Shown: piece after piece, positions 31,520 through 44,384 of the stretch
Position numbering within the stretch: position 1 is the first letter of the stretch
Layout of the letters: every line of letters begins with the position of its first letter
Assembly: GCF_028858725.1 (NCBI RefSeq)
Contig: NC_084769.1
Span: 10,665,501-10,729,500, forward strand
Source of the DNA: Colius striatus
Taxonomy: Eukaryota > Chordata > Aves > Coliiformes > Coliidae
Reading direction: 5' to 3'
DNA: 64,000 nucleotides
Translations under genes and position numbers: made by a program
The notes under the pieces: model-generated
Told to the model about the DNA's origin: nothing
What the model saw: only the letters and a program-made list of their open reading frames with translations
The model's database searches: none

Positions 31520-34500
31520 ACTGGGTCCTTTCTCCTAGAAAGTTCTGAAGATCTTATTGATGAGTTGTCTTTCAAACCTGCCTTCCAGGAGCACAGTACT
31601 GGAGTCCTAGCCCAGTGAGGATTTCATATCTGTAGCCTTCCCTTTTAATCTGCACACCTGGAAATTCTGGCTTATGGAACTGGGGGAATTACAGTGCCAT
31701 TCCCAGGCAATCATCCATCATTTTGTTATAGGTCAGTTTAGTATAGCCACGTTCTAGCCTTGCTAAAAGCAGGTGATACCAAAGCTGTGAGCTTCTGTTC
31801 ATGGTACCAATGTAAGCATATACATACTTGCTGGGAGGAATGACTCAAACTAAACTGGCAGTTGAAATTCTGGCAGCAAAAAAGGTGTGCTTCAGTGCAG
31901 ACTGGTCACTAACATCAGTGTCCAGCATCCAAGGAGGCTCACAGTGCTCACATTTAAATCAACCTTGATTAAAACTAGCATTGACAGCTTTTTTGTGCTG
32001 CAGTCAGACCTCCCACTTCAGCAGAGACATGATTGAAGACTTCTGCATTTTAGAGTGCAACTCTACTTATTCTGAATTAAAAGTTAACCATGAATTAAAA
32101 TAACAGTTAAACATAATGAGTGATCCTCATTACTTGATTAACCATCAGGAAAAGGAAAGGGTGGAGATCTGAAAGAGCACCCCTGGGTATCAGTGTAAAG
32201 TTTCCGCTAATGTGAACTGATCCAGCCCTCTCTTGAGAACACATAGAATTTTTAATGTTATGTGGTTTGTAGTTCATATTTAGGAAGTGAGAGAAGAAGA
32301 GGTTCATATAATATCAGTATTATGAACGAGTGTCAAAAGGCAAGATTGCTGGCCGGGTCTTCAGCCAATATGCCCAGTAATGCCAAACATACACATTTAA
32401 AGCTTGAGCCAGATCTTCAGAAGGCTTGAATTAATTTCAATCCATTTGCATTCTTTTTCTCTTTTACTTTTAGTTTATGAGCTGCAGGTTATGCTCAGAA
32501 TGCATTCCCAAGCTTTTCCTGAAACTCTGAAAGCTGGAACCTGACTTTCAAATATAAATTTTACAAGCTGATGCTTAATCATCTGCAAAACAATCATTTG
32601 TAACAGTACCAGACACTGTGAGACTCCAGACTGTTACTGCTGGTGTCCAAAAACTGGTCTTCCTCTCCTTAGATCAATAAAGATGAACCAGTGTCACCCA
32701 AAGACTGATTTAGTGTCTGGTCCTGTTTTTACAGGAACAATCAAGCCTCTGAAAAATCACCATGGTTAGATATATTTGATTCTTTCTGCCTGCTGGTGTT
32801 GTTTGAAATTACCGACTGTCATCCTTGATGCTTTCTAGTCCAAAGAAGGTGCAGTAAGGGAGCAGCAGGCCTCAAGAAAACTTCAGCAGTATTCCTTTAT
32901 GAGAATTAAACTGTAAACAGCAGAGTTAACATTAAAACTACTTTCTCCCATTTCCTTTGGAGACTCAGACACTGTGTTGGTAAGAAGAAATTCCTGGTCA
33001 CATCTGGATTGGGCATGATAATTGTGACTATGTCTAGCCATTGTTGGTTTCATTATCCTGATGTATTATTTAGAAGACTTTGTTTACACCAAGAGGCAGA
33101 TAAAAGGAAAGTTAGTTTTGCAAGAGTGACATACTGAATTGTCTCCAGTGGTTTTGAGTTTTGGGTCTGATCTGCCTTGGCTGAAAACAACTGGTGTTTT
33201 GTCACTGACAGCAATGGCATTACTATTAGCCCTTTTAGGTTATGATGCTTCTTGCTACATTAAACATTTCACGTTGACATAGTCCTGTACTTAAGGTGAT
33301 AGATTGAAATTTGGTGCCTGAGAGATAAATTGATCCTGCTAAATGGGGATTACACAGGAGGGGCTCACAGTAGCCTGCTTTCCTTGGAAAGCCTTTGCTT
33401 TCTTCTGCTGTTAAATGTTCTCTGTGAAATCTTGTGTGTTTATAATGGTATCAGGTGCTGCTGCGAATTCACTGAGGGAGCAGATGGCAAAGAATTCAAG
33501 CATCCAACTCCCTTTGATGCCCCTGACAGTGAAGCATCCAAATATCTTCATAGGTTTAAGGCAAAGGGCTGTGCCAGAATGCAAACAAAGGAATCTTTAA
33601 CCTCAGACATGGCAGCAACATGTGGATTGTGGACAGTCCTCTTTCCAGTCTCTCAGACCCCACACATTGTTTGCACTTGTTGCTCTGGAGTGTGTTAGAC
33701 TCCCAAAGGGACAGAGCAGCATTATTAATTTATACTAATCACTCTAAAAATAACCAAAAAGCTGTGGAAAAATATCAGGGAGGAAGTAGTGGAAAAGCAC
33801 GACTACCCTATCTGCTCTTCCAACCCCAAAATATGCCTGATCACAATGAAAATCTCCTTTTTAATGAAGTATGGTGGCATAACTTTGTAAGTACCCTGAA
33901 AGATGTCAGAATTTCCTACTCTGTGTTCTGCTGACATCTCACACAGGAGAAGTAAAGCTATTCATGTACTTTTGGGAAAGAAGTGATGAGTTATTACCAT
34001 GATTATGGTTAGATGAGTGTCTGTTCTAGGAGTTGGAGATTGATGTACCATTGACTGTGTCTGTTAAGGTGGTATTTATGTGTTTGATTAAAATAAATAC
34101 TCAATGTAGGGGGGATAGATAGTGAAAGAAAGTCTTTCCCAGAAAGATGAACTGAGAGTAGATAAAGCCCAGGAGAACGGCCTAGTTGAAAAGTATTTTC
34201 CCAAAGGGTATCTTCATGAAATTGGAACAATCCAAGTCTGAAAACAAATGTTGATAAAGAAAACCGAAGAGGAGAATCTTTGATGGGAAGAAGTGCCTGG
34301 GTTTGCTCTTTGGGTTTTGGCTTTCAGCAAAAGTTACTGCATGAGACTGAGCACACTAACCATGTTGTGATAGCTTCTCTTATCATTAAGGCAAGTGAAT
34401 ATACTTGTCTGTCTGCTAAATGTGAGGAAGTGATGTTTGCAATCTGATTTCAGGCCTCTCAAAGTAAATAAATCCAGACACAATGACACAGAGACAAAAA

Positions 34501-35339
34501 TAACTCTTTACATCAGCAATTATTTGTTTAACCTGCAGGCAAAGCTCAGATTAGTTTAAAGTCATTTATATACAGCTCAGCACTGGAAAGTCTCACAAAT
34601 GCCTGGACTCCTGTTTGGTTTTCTAATTTCTGCATTTGCCTATCTCTTATCTTGTTCCTTTTGAGTATTTGCTGCACTTGCTATGTGTAACAGAAACAGT
34701 GTTCATAAATACCCAACAGAAGTCTCAACAACACAGAGCTTTTCACTGATAGCAATGGAATAATATCTTCTTGGCATGAAGCACTCTTGGAAGGCCTATT
34801 TACAGATAATATACCTGAGGTGAATTCTTACACTGCCAACAGGACAATAGTAGAGTTTCATGGAGAAGACCCTAATAATGTTTCAATTTTATCATTCAAT
34901 GTAACATTGAAGTTACTAATCCTTTGGCTATACCCATAGTAAACAGATCTCAGAAAGCTATTTGGCTCTAATGGACTCTTCTTCAGCTGGAAAGATTCCT
35001 GGTCACAGGTAACACTTAAACCACTGAACACTTAAAGGAGTGCTGCCTTTTACAAATATTGCCCAGAGAGTATATCTTAAATACATTCTTCCTGAGTCTG
35101 ACAGGTAACAGCATTTTTTCTGTTGTACTCAACACTGCCAGGGAGATATTTTTTTCTTATAAAAGTTATTCTGTCTTTTCTCTTTGCTTAAAGATACAAT
35201 TATACTTCTGGTTTTCTTCAGCAAGAAAGGCCTGACTGTTTTTCAGATCCATGTAGTCAAGATAACCTATTTCCAAATGGAGTTTTTTAGGGACTTAACT
35301 GTTTGTTTGAGGAATTCTTAACATCTTTTCTTTGGTCAG
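31520..35339. other. Intergenic, no recognised gene
   Basis: AT-rich DNA with short open frames on both strands. I recognise no gene, RNA or repeat family. A frame without ATG at 34709-34939 (+) is open for about 76 codons, which I do not interpret. Confidence 0.55.
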
Positions 35340-35432
35340 ATCAGCAGCAGCAGCAGCAGCAGCTCAACTCAGAACACGTCAGTGATCGTTACTAATGAAT
35401 GTGCCCGTATCATCACCTTATTCCCATCTCAG
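35340..35432 (+). other. Exon-like segment with CAG repeat, speculative
   Basis: A pyrimidine-rich acceptor (cttttctttggtcag) and a perfect donor (CAG|GTAAGT) bound 93 nt. One frame is open through all 31 codons and starts with a run of serines encoded by the (CAG)7 tract; the other two frames contain stops. It could be an exon of an unrecognised + strand gene or lncRNA, or a pseudo-exon. Confidence 0.25.
35342..35362 (+). repeat. (CAG)7 trinucleotide repeat
   Basis: Seven perfect CAG units lie just after a strong splice-acceptor-like sequence. Confidence 0.95.
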
Positions 35433-36595
35433 GTAAGTCTTTAGTTCACATTACAGAAAACAGATACTAATTTATGTCACATCTGCAAATGGAGGCTTGA
35501 ACAGGTGTCTCAATGGTTGCTAGCAATTTCAGATTGGTGATATTCTTATTTAGATGCTGATTCTAGTTTAGACCAGCCTTTGATTGCTGAAAGAATGTCT
35601 ACAGAAGTGTATTAGTTTCTATCTAACCCTGTTGGCTGCAGTCTGTATGGGTAAGGTTTTTAAAAGCAGTCTATAGATATTTTGTGTGACCGATATTAGA
35701 CACTATGAGAGGGGAAGAGATTATGGACTCCATGGACTCCAGCCAGACACCCAGAATTTCTAGTCAATTTTAGAATTTGGCTGAGTGATATCATTAAAAT
35801 GCAGCTATTCATGTCTGAAAACTATTTGACAAAAAGCTAACTGTCTCTGAGCTGTGCATCTAATGCACTTCAAAGTCTTTTGACTTAATGTATTTTAGTT
35901 TGTCTGCAGCTACTTGAGTAATGTAAGAGGGAACAACTTGCTTCCTTTGGAAAGGAGATATCATTTGTGAAATAGCCTTTCCAGGAGTGAGTCACTGATG
36001 AAAGGAGGAAGTTCATTTAATATGCTCCCATGAAAACTGCAAAGAGAAAATTGAGTTTTCCGTTTGTCTGAAAGAAGTCTGAAAGAGTGTTGACAAAGTC
36101 TAACAGCATTAAATATGGGATCTTCAACTGCCACATGAAATAAACTCTTTCCTTCTGTTCTGATTTTGATGTCACTCAAAGCAAAATATGGTATCTGGAT
36201 TGTCAAAGGTTTAGTATGTCAAAATACTGAGCCAAATTCAATCCTTGCTAGAAACAAGTACAATTTGAAGTATTTGATCCTGTCACATGTAATTAACTGT
36301 GAAGCAGAACCATCTCTGTGGTAGTAGGGGACTTGGCAGTAGAGAGAGCACAGATTGCAAGTCCAGGAAATCAGGTGCCCACTCAGAACAGTTCTTTCCT
36401 GAGCATGCCCAAGGTCTGGTCTGGCTGTGAGTCTGAGGTTAAGCCAGATGCCACTTCTGCTTGTGCACATCAGATGTGCCTCTGGACTGCATGCACAGGC
36501 ACAGAAAGGACCTCCTGTGAGGCACCTTTCACGGCAGTGAACTCAGATCACAAGTCCTGCATGCCCATGCTGGAATGTAGTGCTGCTGTGAGAAC

Positions 36596-37276
36596 ACATA
36601 AAACCTATGACCTGGGAGTCCTGGTTGATAATAAACTGAACATGAGCCAGCAACTGGCCAAGAAGGCCAATGACATCCTGGGATGTATCAGGAAGAGTGT
36701 GGCCAGCAGGTCAAGGGAGGTTCTTCTCCCTCTCTACTCTGCCCTGGTGAGGCCTCGTCTGGAGTACTGTGTCCAGTTCTGGGCTCCTCAGCTCAAGAGG
36801 GACAGGGAACTGCTGGAGAGAGTCCAGCGCAGGGCCACCAAGATGATCAGGACTGGAACATCTTTCATATGAGGAAAGGCTACTGGAACTGGGGCTGTGT
36901 AGTCTAGAAAAGAGGAGACTGAGGGGAGATCTTATTAACATTTATAAATATCTAAAGGGTGGGTGTCAGGAGGTTGGGACATCCCTTTTTTCTATGGTAG
37001 CTAGCAACAGGACAAGGGGTAATGGGATGAAGCTGGAACACAAAACGTTCCATTTAAACATAAGGAAAAACTATTTCACTGTTGAGGTGAGCGAGCCCTG
37101 GCATAGGGTGCCCAGAAGGGTTGTGGAGTCTCCTTCCTTGGAGGTCTTCAAGACCTGCCTGGACATGTTCTTATGTGACCTAATCTAGGTGGACTTGCTT
37201 CTGCAGGGGGATTGAACTAGATGATCTCTAGTTCAATCTAGGTCCCTTCCAGCCTCTACCATTCTATGATTCTATG
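36596..37276 (+). mobile_element. CR1 LINE 3' fragment
   Basis: It enters at about 36596 in the ORF2 C-terminal part ([20 protein letters not shown], then [20 protein letters not shown]). It shifts frame near 36852, runs through the 3'UTR and ends with 'cattctatgattctatg'. The 5' boundary is approximate. It would lie in the intron between the two exon-like segments at 35.3 and 37.5 kb. Confidence 0.92.
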
Positions 37277-37526
37277 GGCCAAGTTCAGCCTTGGCATTCA
37301 ACTCCACTGGGTACAGTCAAGATCAGAGGCTTTATTTAGAACCCTTCTTATTAGACATGAACCCTTATCAACCCTTCTTATTAGAGCCTTCATTTAATAA
37401 CTATACATCTGTAGTCAGGAAAACATTCAGAAAAACAACCATTTCCTAGTTCTTAACTGTTGAGTCCTGACTGACTCATGACAGCTTCTATTCAGCAGAA
37501 CATAACTTTTTAATCTTTCCTTCTAG

Positions 37527-37625
37527 GCCTTTTCAGCATATTCTGCCAGAAAAAGCATTACTGAAAAATACCAACCAAAATCACCCAGTACCGGCAGAAA
37601 AGCTCTACACTTTTCAAGGAGATAA
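37527..37625 (+). other. Exon-like segment with stop codon, speculative
   Basis: A strong acceptor (ttaatctttccttctag) at 37525-37526 opens a phase-0 frame of 32 codons. The conceptual peptide is basic, and a TAA follows at 37623-37625. The phase matches the donor at 35432, so the two segments together would read 63 codons without interruption. No clear AATAAA follows closely. Confidence 0.22.
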
Positions 37626-38427
37626 TTAAGTCTAGCGGGCCTTTGCTCTGCTCCTCTGAACAAAACATTTTGTGGTAACAAACATATTAGAAACAAATGC
37701 AGGGACTGGAAAGAAAAGGGTTTTTTTCAGTTACAAGGTAATTCCCAGAAAGAAAACAGATGTAAGAAAAGCTTGAACAAAGAAAGAACAGGGCTTCTAT
37801 TGTGTCTCCAGTTTGAAATCAATCATGACTTTATTGGCCATGGTGCTCAGAAGGGGAACATTTTATCAGTAAGCAGAATCTCAGTCTTTTTCAGACTCAC
37901 TCCATTGAAAATGGCATATTCCATCTCACCTGATTTTGCTGGTAGATAGGTTAGGACAAGCTTTATTTACTACTAATAGCCTGCAGGCTACACTGGGACC
38001 CTCTTACCTTGCCATTGCTGAAGAAACATCACCAGATGGCACTCCATTCAAAACAAGTGGAATATTTTATCCTTTTGCAAAAGAATTCACCTAAAAAAAG
38101 AATTATACAGGACTCAGTTTCTATCTATGGTTTCTGCTGCCACCACAGTGGATGGCACAAACAAGACAGCAAGGCGATTCTACTGGTGGAGAGCTGCAAA
38201 TAGACCTGGTTTGGCATCTGGCTCCACAGACACTGTAAATGGGAGAGTGAGGGAGTGTGGTGTGCAGCTGGTGCAGCCTCTACACTGTGCCAAATGGTTC
38301 AGGGGAGTGGACTTAGCCCCTGCCTCACTCCCACCTCCCAGTTCCCTGGCACTGTGTAATGGGAAGCACCAAGCTGTGATCCTATCCTGTGGGGTGATAA
38401 GAGGGAGATTCTCACTCCACCCTACTC

Positions 38428-38770
38428 ATGGAATCATAGAACGATTCCATGGTGAGGGTTGGAAAGAACCTTTAGAGATCATCCAGTCCAACCCCCTGCT
38501 AAAGCAGGTCCACCTAGGTCAGGTCACACAGGACTGTGTCCAGGTGGGTTTTGAAAGCCTCCAGAGGAGACTCCACACACACCCTGGGCAGCCTGTGCCA
38601 GGGCTCCCTCACCCTCACAGTGAAATATGTTTTCCTTATGTTTAAGTGGAACTTTTTGTGTTCCAGTTTCTTTCCATAACCCCTTGTCTTGTCACTGGAT
38701 ACAACAGAAAAAAATGTGATGTCCCAACCTCCTGACACCCACCATTTAGATATTTGTAAATATTGGATTG
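38428..38770 (-). mobile_element. CR1 LINE 3' fragment
   Basis: The tail 'catggaatcatagaacgatt' is followed by 'aacctttagagatcatccag', 'aagcaggtccacctaggtca', 'ctgggcagcctgtgccaggg' and the complement of 'acatttaaatatctaaa'-like CR1 sequence. Confidence 0.9.
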
Positions 38771-39560
38771 ATTTGCGTCATGGGAACACAAAAACAGCCA
38801 GAAACAAGAGTTCAAAACAAGAGTTATCCTGGTATCCATAAGCAACCATAGAAGCAACAACACTGTCCCAAGACTCTCCCAGCTTCCAGCTGTTCTCATC
38901 CCAGGGATTTCCTGAGATGCTAAATCTCAGCAACCCTCTTCTCTCAGTACCTGTCCATCCTTCCCTGGAATCCATGTGATTTTTTGCCATTCTTTGATAA
39001 GGGCTCCAGAGTTCTGTTAGCATGGCATAAATAACTTCCTCTCATGTTTTACCCAAAGAATCACTTTTTTTTTTAGATAGGAGAAAATGATAAGAACATT
39101 CCTGCCGTGGAGTTTTTGTGTCTCTTTTAGCTCTCTTTTTAAAAACAACATGGTATTTTCTTTTAAAACATACTGCTCTTGCACTTTGTCTTTGTTTCTA
39201 TTTCCCAGCAGATAGAGTTTTGATTACTGATTGCCTGCAAGGTAGTATGTATCTCAGTTATTTACACATAAATTCAATGGTAATGGCAACCTTGAGCTTA
39301 TTTTCAAACGTTTGCTTTGCTTGTGGGGAAAAAGAAGTTCTTCATTATCTCTATAAAGAAAATGCTAAAAGCAAAATCTCCCTTAAACCTTTGAATTAGA
39401 ACCATAACAGAGAAATAAGAGGGAGAAAGGGGTTTTTTTCTTCATAATATATGAAACCAAATTTTTGTAAGAATTTGCCTGAGTGGAAAAGGTGATACTT
39501 TTTGTTTAAAAAAAACCCTAAACATAAACTAATCAACTTTTCTCTCTTCTGTCTCAACAG

Positions 39561-39630
39561 GCTTTTCTATAGGTGGCTGCTAGAAACTGGTGGCTGCTGG
39601 AAATTGTGGAGACTGGAAACTGATTGGAAA
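39561..39630 (+). other. Exon-like segment, possible lncRNA exon
   Basis: The acceptor ttctctcttctgtctcaacag is among the best in the window, and the donor is aaa|gtaagg. The 70-nt segment has stops in two frames and is open in the third. There is no supporting transcript evidence. Confidence 0.2.
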
Positions 39631-42279
39631 GTAAGGGAAAGAACATAGAGCTGTGATTTCAGTGAATGACCACCAATGTCCCAAAGAGAAACAAAGGCAA
39701 AAATATCTGTTTATAACAATAGGGTAATTTTATATGCTTCTAGTGGCAGAGAATTTATACTTCCTGGCATTGGGAAGGTAAGAAATAAGATAAACTGGAA
39801 AGGTGAGTTTGGGGAGAACACCAGGGAAACAGCTCTGTTCTTCTGATGGTCAGAACATAGTGGACATAGTGTTTTTGCAATCTTTTTGCAACATCTTTCA
39901 GCTGAAGTGCTAAATAACCAGCATGATAGTTTTCATTTCTTTGAGAGCACATCTTTACCATAATAATGCAGTTGTTGAAAGAGTGGATCACTCCCAATCA
40001 TGAACACTCTCATCAGTGTTTTCCTTTGTGATATTCCTACAGCACCACACAAAGCTGAAGGTTTAACTCAGTCTCAAATCCAAAGTCAGCAATCATATCC
40101 AAACTTTTACTTCAGTGATTTTGATGTGCATTCCTCAAGACTTTTTGATAGTAATATCTCATGTCCAAAACAAGGAGCTACAGTGGAACAGTGATTTCTG
40201 GGAAAATTCTTCTCTCATTATAGCAAACTTGTTAAGGATATAGGAACTGACATGAGTCTCTATTAGCTCCATGTTTCCTAGTCTATTATACATCACCTGC
40301 TTATGCAAAATGCCAGACCTATTGACTTGAGTCTCTATTCCTTGTCTTTACCAAGAATGTCTTTTCTGTTTCAACTTCTAATTTAGACTGACACCTTGCA
40401 TATACTGTGCATCAGCAGTGCAAGCCTCAGTCACTTGTTTGTTCACATCTCTGAGCAGTGTCTTAGCATGAACCTTAGGGTATTGTGACACCTGTCTCCC
40501 ACTGAAATTGTTCATGCTGGGTACATGTGAAACAGATGTGAAACAGTCTGGGAACTTTTATAGCTCAGAGTACTTGCCCCTGGCCCTTTGCCAGGCCACT
40601 GGACATTGATCCTGACTACATTTTAAGCTTTAAATTCTTTCCCAACAATGTTATAGGACTTTTTTTTCTCTTATTTTTCCAAGACCTACTTTGCTGGGGT
40701 TACTCATACTTATGGTAAATATGTCTTTAAAGGAAAGTAAACTAATGAAAAACTGTCCCACACAGCTGAGGTCACAATTAAACAAACCTGGATAAACCTA
40801 ATTTCTTCATGCATTTCTAATGCCAATTATTGGATCTGTCTTTAAATTAGATAAGTTCTTCAGGGACTGGCCTAGATAGTGGGAGAGTGTAAACAAATGA
40901 GTTCAAGATGAGATAAGATATGACTAGCAATCCTTTACCAGTTTTTAATTTGTTGCATGCTGCAATCTGGAAATAAGGTTGCATCAAGTACATAACAACT
41001 GTGAGCCAAGCAGGTCTAGCAGCAGCAAATGAAAACACCCTCTTTTGAAGGTGAGAGATGCAGACTGCTTTGCTAATATAAGAAAGTTTTCCCTTACTAG
41101 GTCTTTCCTTTGCATATAGTGACAGAGGCAGTTCATCTAAAATGGCAGCAACTCTCTAGCCAGGTAAAAAAGTGGCATCTTTATTGTTGTGTCAAAAAGA
41201 GACTATAGGGAACAAAGCTAGCTCCAAGCCACAAATCTGAGGCCACCATGGCTGAGAGACACAAAGCACTTTCCCCCATGGTTCCTCTGTAACACAGTGT
41301 ACTATACCACAGTGATACAAAATCTTTCTGGACAGCAGGTAGCTCACTTCTGTATTGATTTTTCCCAATCTCGAGCCCTTTCAGAGTCTGCTAAAACATA
41401 CAATAGGACAGCACTGTCTAAGAAGTAAAGAGTACAAAAATTAGTATAGCCCTTCTGCTAACAACGTTGCTGTCTGGGTTAAAGAAACTGTCTCGGTATG
41501 TGTGTGGCAATGCCCCTTCTTCCTTCTCTGCTTGTGATGAACTCCAGACACTTTTGCTTTCTCTCTTCAAGGGGAGAATTTAATTTCTCATAGACAAATA
41601 CTTCCTTGGGAAAAATAATGTTCTGTTTGTTAAATTTCCTATGTGTTTAATTTGACTTGGTAAAGGATGGTTATAAATGAAGGTAGTGAGCCTGAAGTTT
41701 TAGAAACTCAGTGGCACAGGCTAGCTGATTTTGCAGATAAAGAGTTTTTCTAGTGCAGGTGCACAGTGAAAACATAAGAATCTGGTGTCCAGAGCTCTGA
41801 AATGGTCACACTGGAGTCATGCTATTTCCTAAACACCTGTTTGTGAGCATTTAATATGCAACAATTAATTTACTCTGAGAAAGAACAGAATTTGCCATCT
41901 GAAAAGAAACTCATAAAAGAATAAGATGATATAACTGTTAATTTTATCCTAAATTAACAAAAAAATCCTTTGGAGGTTGTATGTTTTGGGGATTTTTAAA
42001 TCTTAGAAGTCTAATGAAGAGAGCAGTAAGCAACTACTCCAGTTAGCATGAGCCCAAATGTAGCACTGGCTTCCTTGATCCAATAAAACTCTCTCTGGTG
42101 TCACAAATGCACTGCAAACCTTGCCTTGGAAACCAGAGAGCAGAGAGGATTCTTCATTATATTACCAAGCCAGTTGTTTAGCCTGTCTACCCCAGTTTCT
42201 GCTCTTGGAAATGGGCTGTAATAACACTTATGTTATGTGTGTTGAACTGCAGGTCAGACAATCAGCTGCTCTGTATTAA

Positions 42280-42309
42280 TTTGGCTCCATTAAATGTAAT
42301 GGAGCCAAA
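42280..42309. repeat. Perfect 13-bp inverted repeat with 4-nt loop
   Basis: TTTGGCTCCATTA, loop AATG, TAATGGAGCCAAA. The stem has no mismatch and stands alone in AT-rich DNA with no gene or recognised transposon next to it. Confidence 0.9.
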
Positions 42310-43980
42310 ATAGTTTGCAACGGCCAATGATCTGTTTCTAGTCACTTATTCTGATATTCCTCAGGGCTAAGCATTTGCTTACCTTTCTGTGCACTTCTCT
42401 TTTTATCCCTAATGTAGGACACCTACCCTTGAGTACCAATCTCAATGTGCCACCTATGCCCTTAACGTAGCACTTACACACTCTTATCACCTACTGAAGA
42501 TTTGTGTGACAGAAGAAGCATTTGTGAAAAGTTTTCTGTAGGACATAGCTTAGAGAGCCTCCCACACCAGCAAGGATACCTGCACCTGCACACAAAAGTG
42601 AGGTAGGAAAGACTTGGCAGATCTGGCGTATTTTGCAAGGCAGTTACTATCACCTTCCTGACAGTGACTGACTTGAGCAACGTGCTCAGCATCAGGCAGT
42701 ATGCTTGCAGATTAATGCAGCACTGTAGATGATATCTCTGCTCTTGTCACCAATAAAATATCTGTGCAAATCTTATCTGAATTCAGGACTGCTAACCCTT
42801 TCACAGACGCCAGGATCTCAGAGTCCTGGCCAGTAGAGGCCACTAAGAGATTATAGAAAGAGCTGTTGTGGAAGGCCCTGGAGGAAACCTGCTCACTGCT
42901 GGAGAGATGGCATATGGGCAGTGGTTTAGGATTCCTTCCGTTTAGAAAGAATCTTCTCAGTTTATCAAGCTTTTCAAGATCTTAGAAATAATCTTCAGAT
43001 GAGTATTGCTTTTGCCGCTAATGAGCAGTCTGAGTGGGCCAGTACTTGCCAGCAATGACATGGAACAGAGGTAGAGGGAAAACTCTTTATAAAAAGAGAT
43101 CCTTCTACTTGTGCACAGTGCTAGGGAAGACTTTGTAACTGCACCAGCCAGTTTGGTACACTTAGCTGAACACAGACTTCTGTTAGGGTTTCAGGTCAAA
43201 CTGAGCTACCATCTGTCATCCCTTTTGGATGGACAGTAGTAAAAGGCCAGCTGTAACCCATGGGGCCTAGCTGTCTGTGTCATAGTGATGTGGTGAAGTG
43301 GCTGAGGTGGGCTTTGAATCTGTTGAGTTTACTGTAATGTCATGTTCAGGATGGAGATTTTGTGTTTGTGAGCAGCAGTGTTTGCTTACTCTAAATTTGT
43401 CTTCTTTTCTCAAGTTTTTCTTAGTTGCTAACACCATCATCTCTTTCCTCAGTCCAAACAATTAATCAATCTGGGCCTATCCTCATTCAGTTCTGGGATA
43501 CATGTTTTTGCAAAGGGAGAAACATTGGGTAAAGGAAAGCAGTTTTGGCTTAGTAACCTACTTCCACAGTACTGTGCAATTCCTTTAAGTCTTGATCATT
43601 TTTTGTGTTGCAGCTGCTTATGAGGAGCTAAGAAAAGTCACCTGAAAATTTACTCAGTGCACATCTTCAAGTACAAAACTGGCACAGAGCAGCTCTGCCG
43701 GCTCAGAGACCTTTCAGGGCACCGATTCTGCTGTCGAGAGGCTTTTAACTAACCTTTCTGGATCTTTGAAGTCTGTGCTTCTCCAAATTCAGGTCTTCAT
43801 TTTAAAGCATCAGCTCTTTGCTGAGAGCACACTCTCGTAACAGGTGGTAGAAGCTCTTCAGAGGGAGCTCTTCAGTCAGGCTGTATGTATTCTCCTTTCT
43901 CAAAGCAGAAGCTAAGCACACTAAGCAGAAACTCAGCAGGAGCTGGGAGGCTCAGCCTTGCAAAGAGGCAAGATGCTGTC

Positions 43981-43996
43981 GTTGCTCCTTGGCAAC
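43981..43996. promoter_or_regulatory. X-box-like palindrome (possible RFX site)
   Basis: GTTGCTCCTTGGCAAC has GTTGC and GCAAC half-sites, as in RFX X-boxes, but separated by six bases instead of the usual four. It lies in a moderately GC-richer patch (43.68-44.2 kb). Weak candidate. Confidence 0.2.
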
Positions 43997-44255
43997 AACT
44001 TGGCCCAAAGAAAGTGGCTTCTGACTGACTGAATCCCAAGCCCTGTGCCAGCCTGGCTGTGCCATTGCAAACTGTGGCTATTCCATCTTTGGCAGCCTGC
44101 ACTCCAAGTGGGAGACAGCAGGCAGGTATTCCTGTGTCAGGATCTGTTACGATGAAGGGGTATCTGGGCAAGCAGAAATGCAAACAGCATTCCTCACAGC
44201 TTCACAGGTGTTGCTCCTGTGGTTACTCTTGTAGGTCTGAATCTGGGGATCTGAA

Positions 44256-44384
44256 TCTACCTGGACATGTTCCTATGTGACCTGATCTAGGTGAACTTGC
44301 TTCTGCAAGGGGGTTGGACTAGATGATCTCTAAAGGTCCCTTCCAATTCCTACTATTCTATGACTCTGTGATTCTATGACTCTG
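44256..44384 (+). mobile_element. CR1 LINE 3' end
   Basis: About 130 bp from 'acctggacatgttcctatgt' through 'ggttggactagatgatctct' and 'aaaggtcccttcc' to tail octamers (attctatgactctgtg). Confidence 0.9.

Larger units (their letters stand above)
38771..43600. other. Intergenic, no recognised gene
   Basis: AT-rich DNA. The notable points are an exon-like segment at 39561-39630 and a perfect hairpin at 42280-42309. No protein or RNA gene was recognised. Confidence 0.55.

Noticed and set aside
33330-33698. 122-codon + strand open frame
   Set aside because: No recognised family, no flanking splice logic, and a Cys/Leu-rich composition typical of chance frames.
36719-36852. Reverse-transcriptase-like peptide as evidence of a viral gene
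   Set aside because: The motif is the C-terminal part of CR1 LINE ORF2, with the CR1 3'UTR and octamer tail directly behind it. It is not retroviral.
36318-36872. 184-codon + strand open frame
   Set aside because: Its C-terminal half is CR1 ORF2 sequence and its N-terminal part is unrelated flanking DNA. It is a transposon remnant, not a gene.
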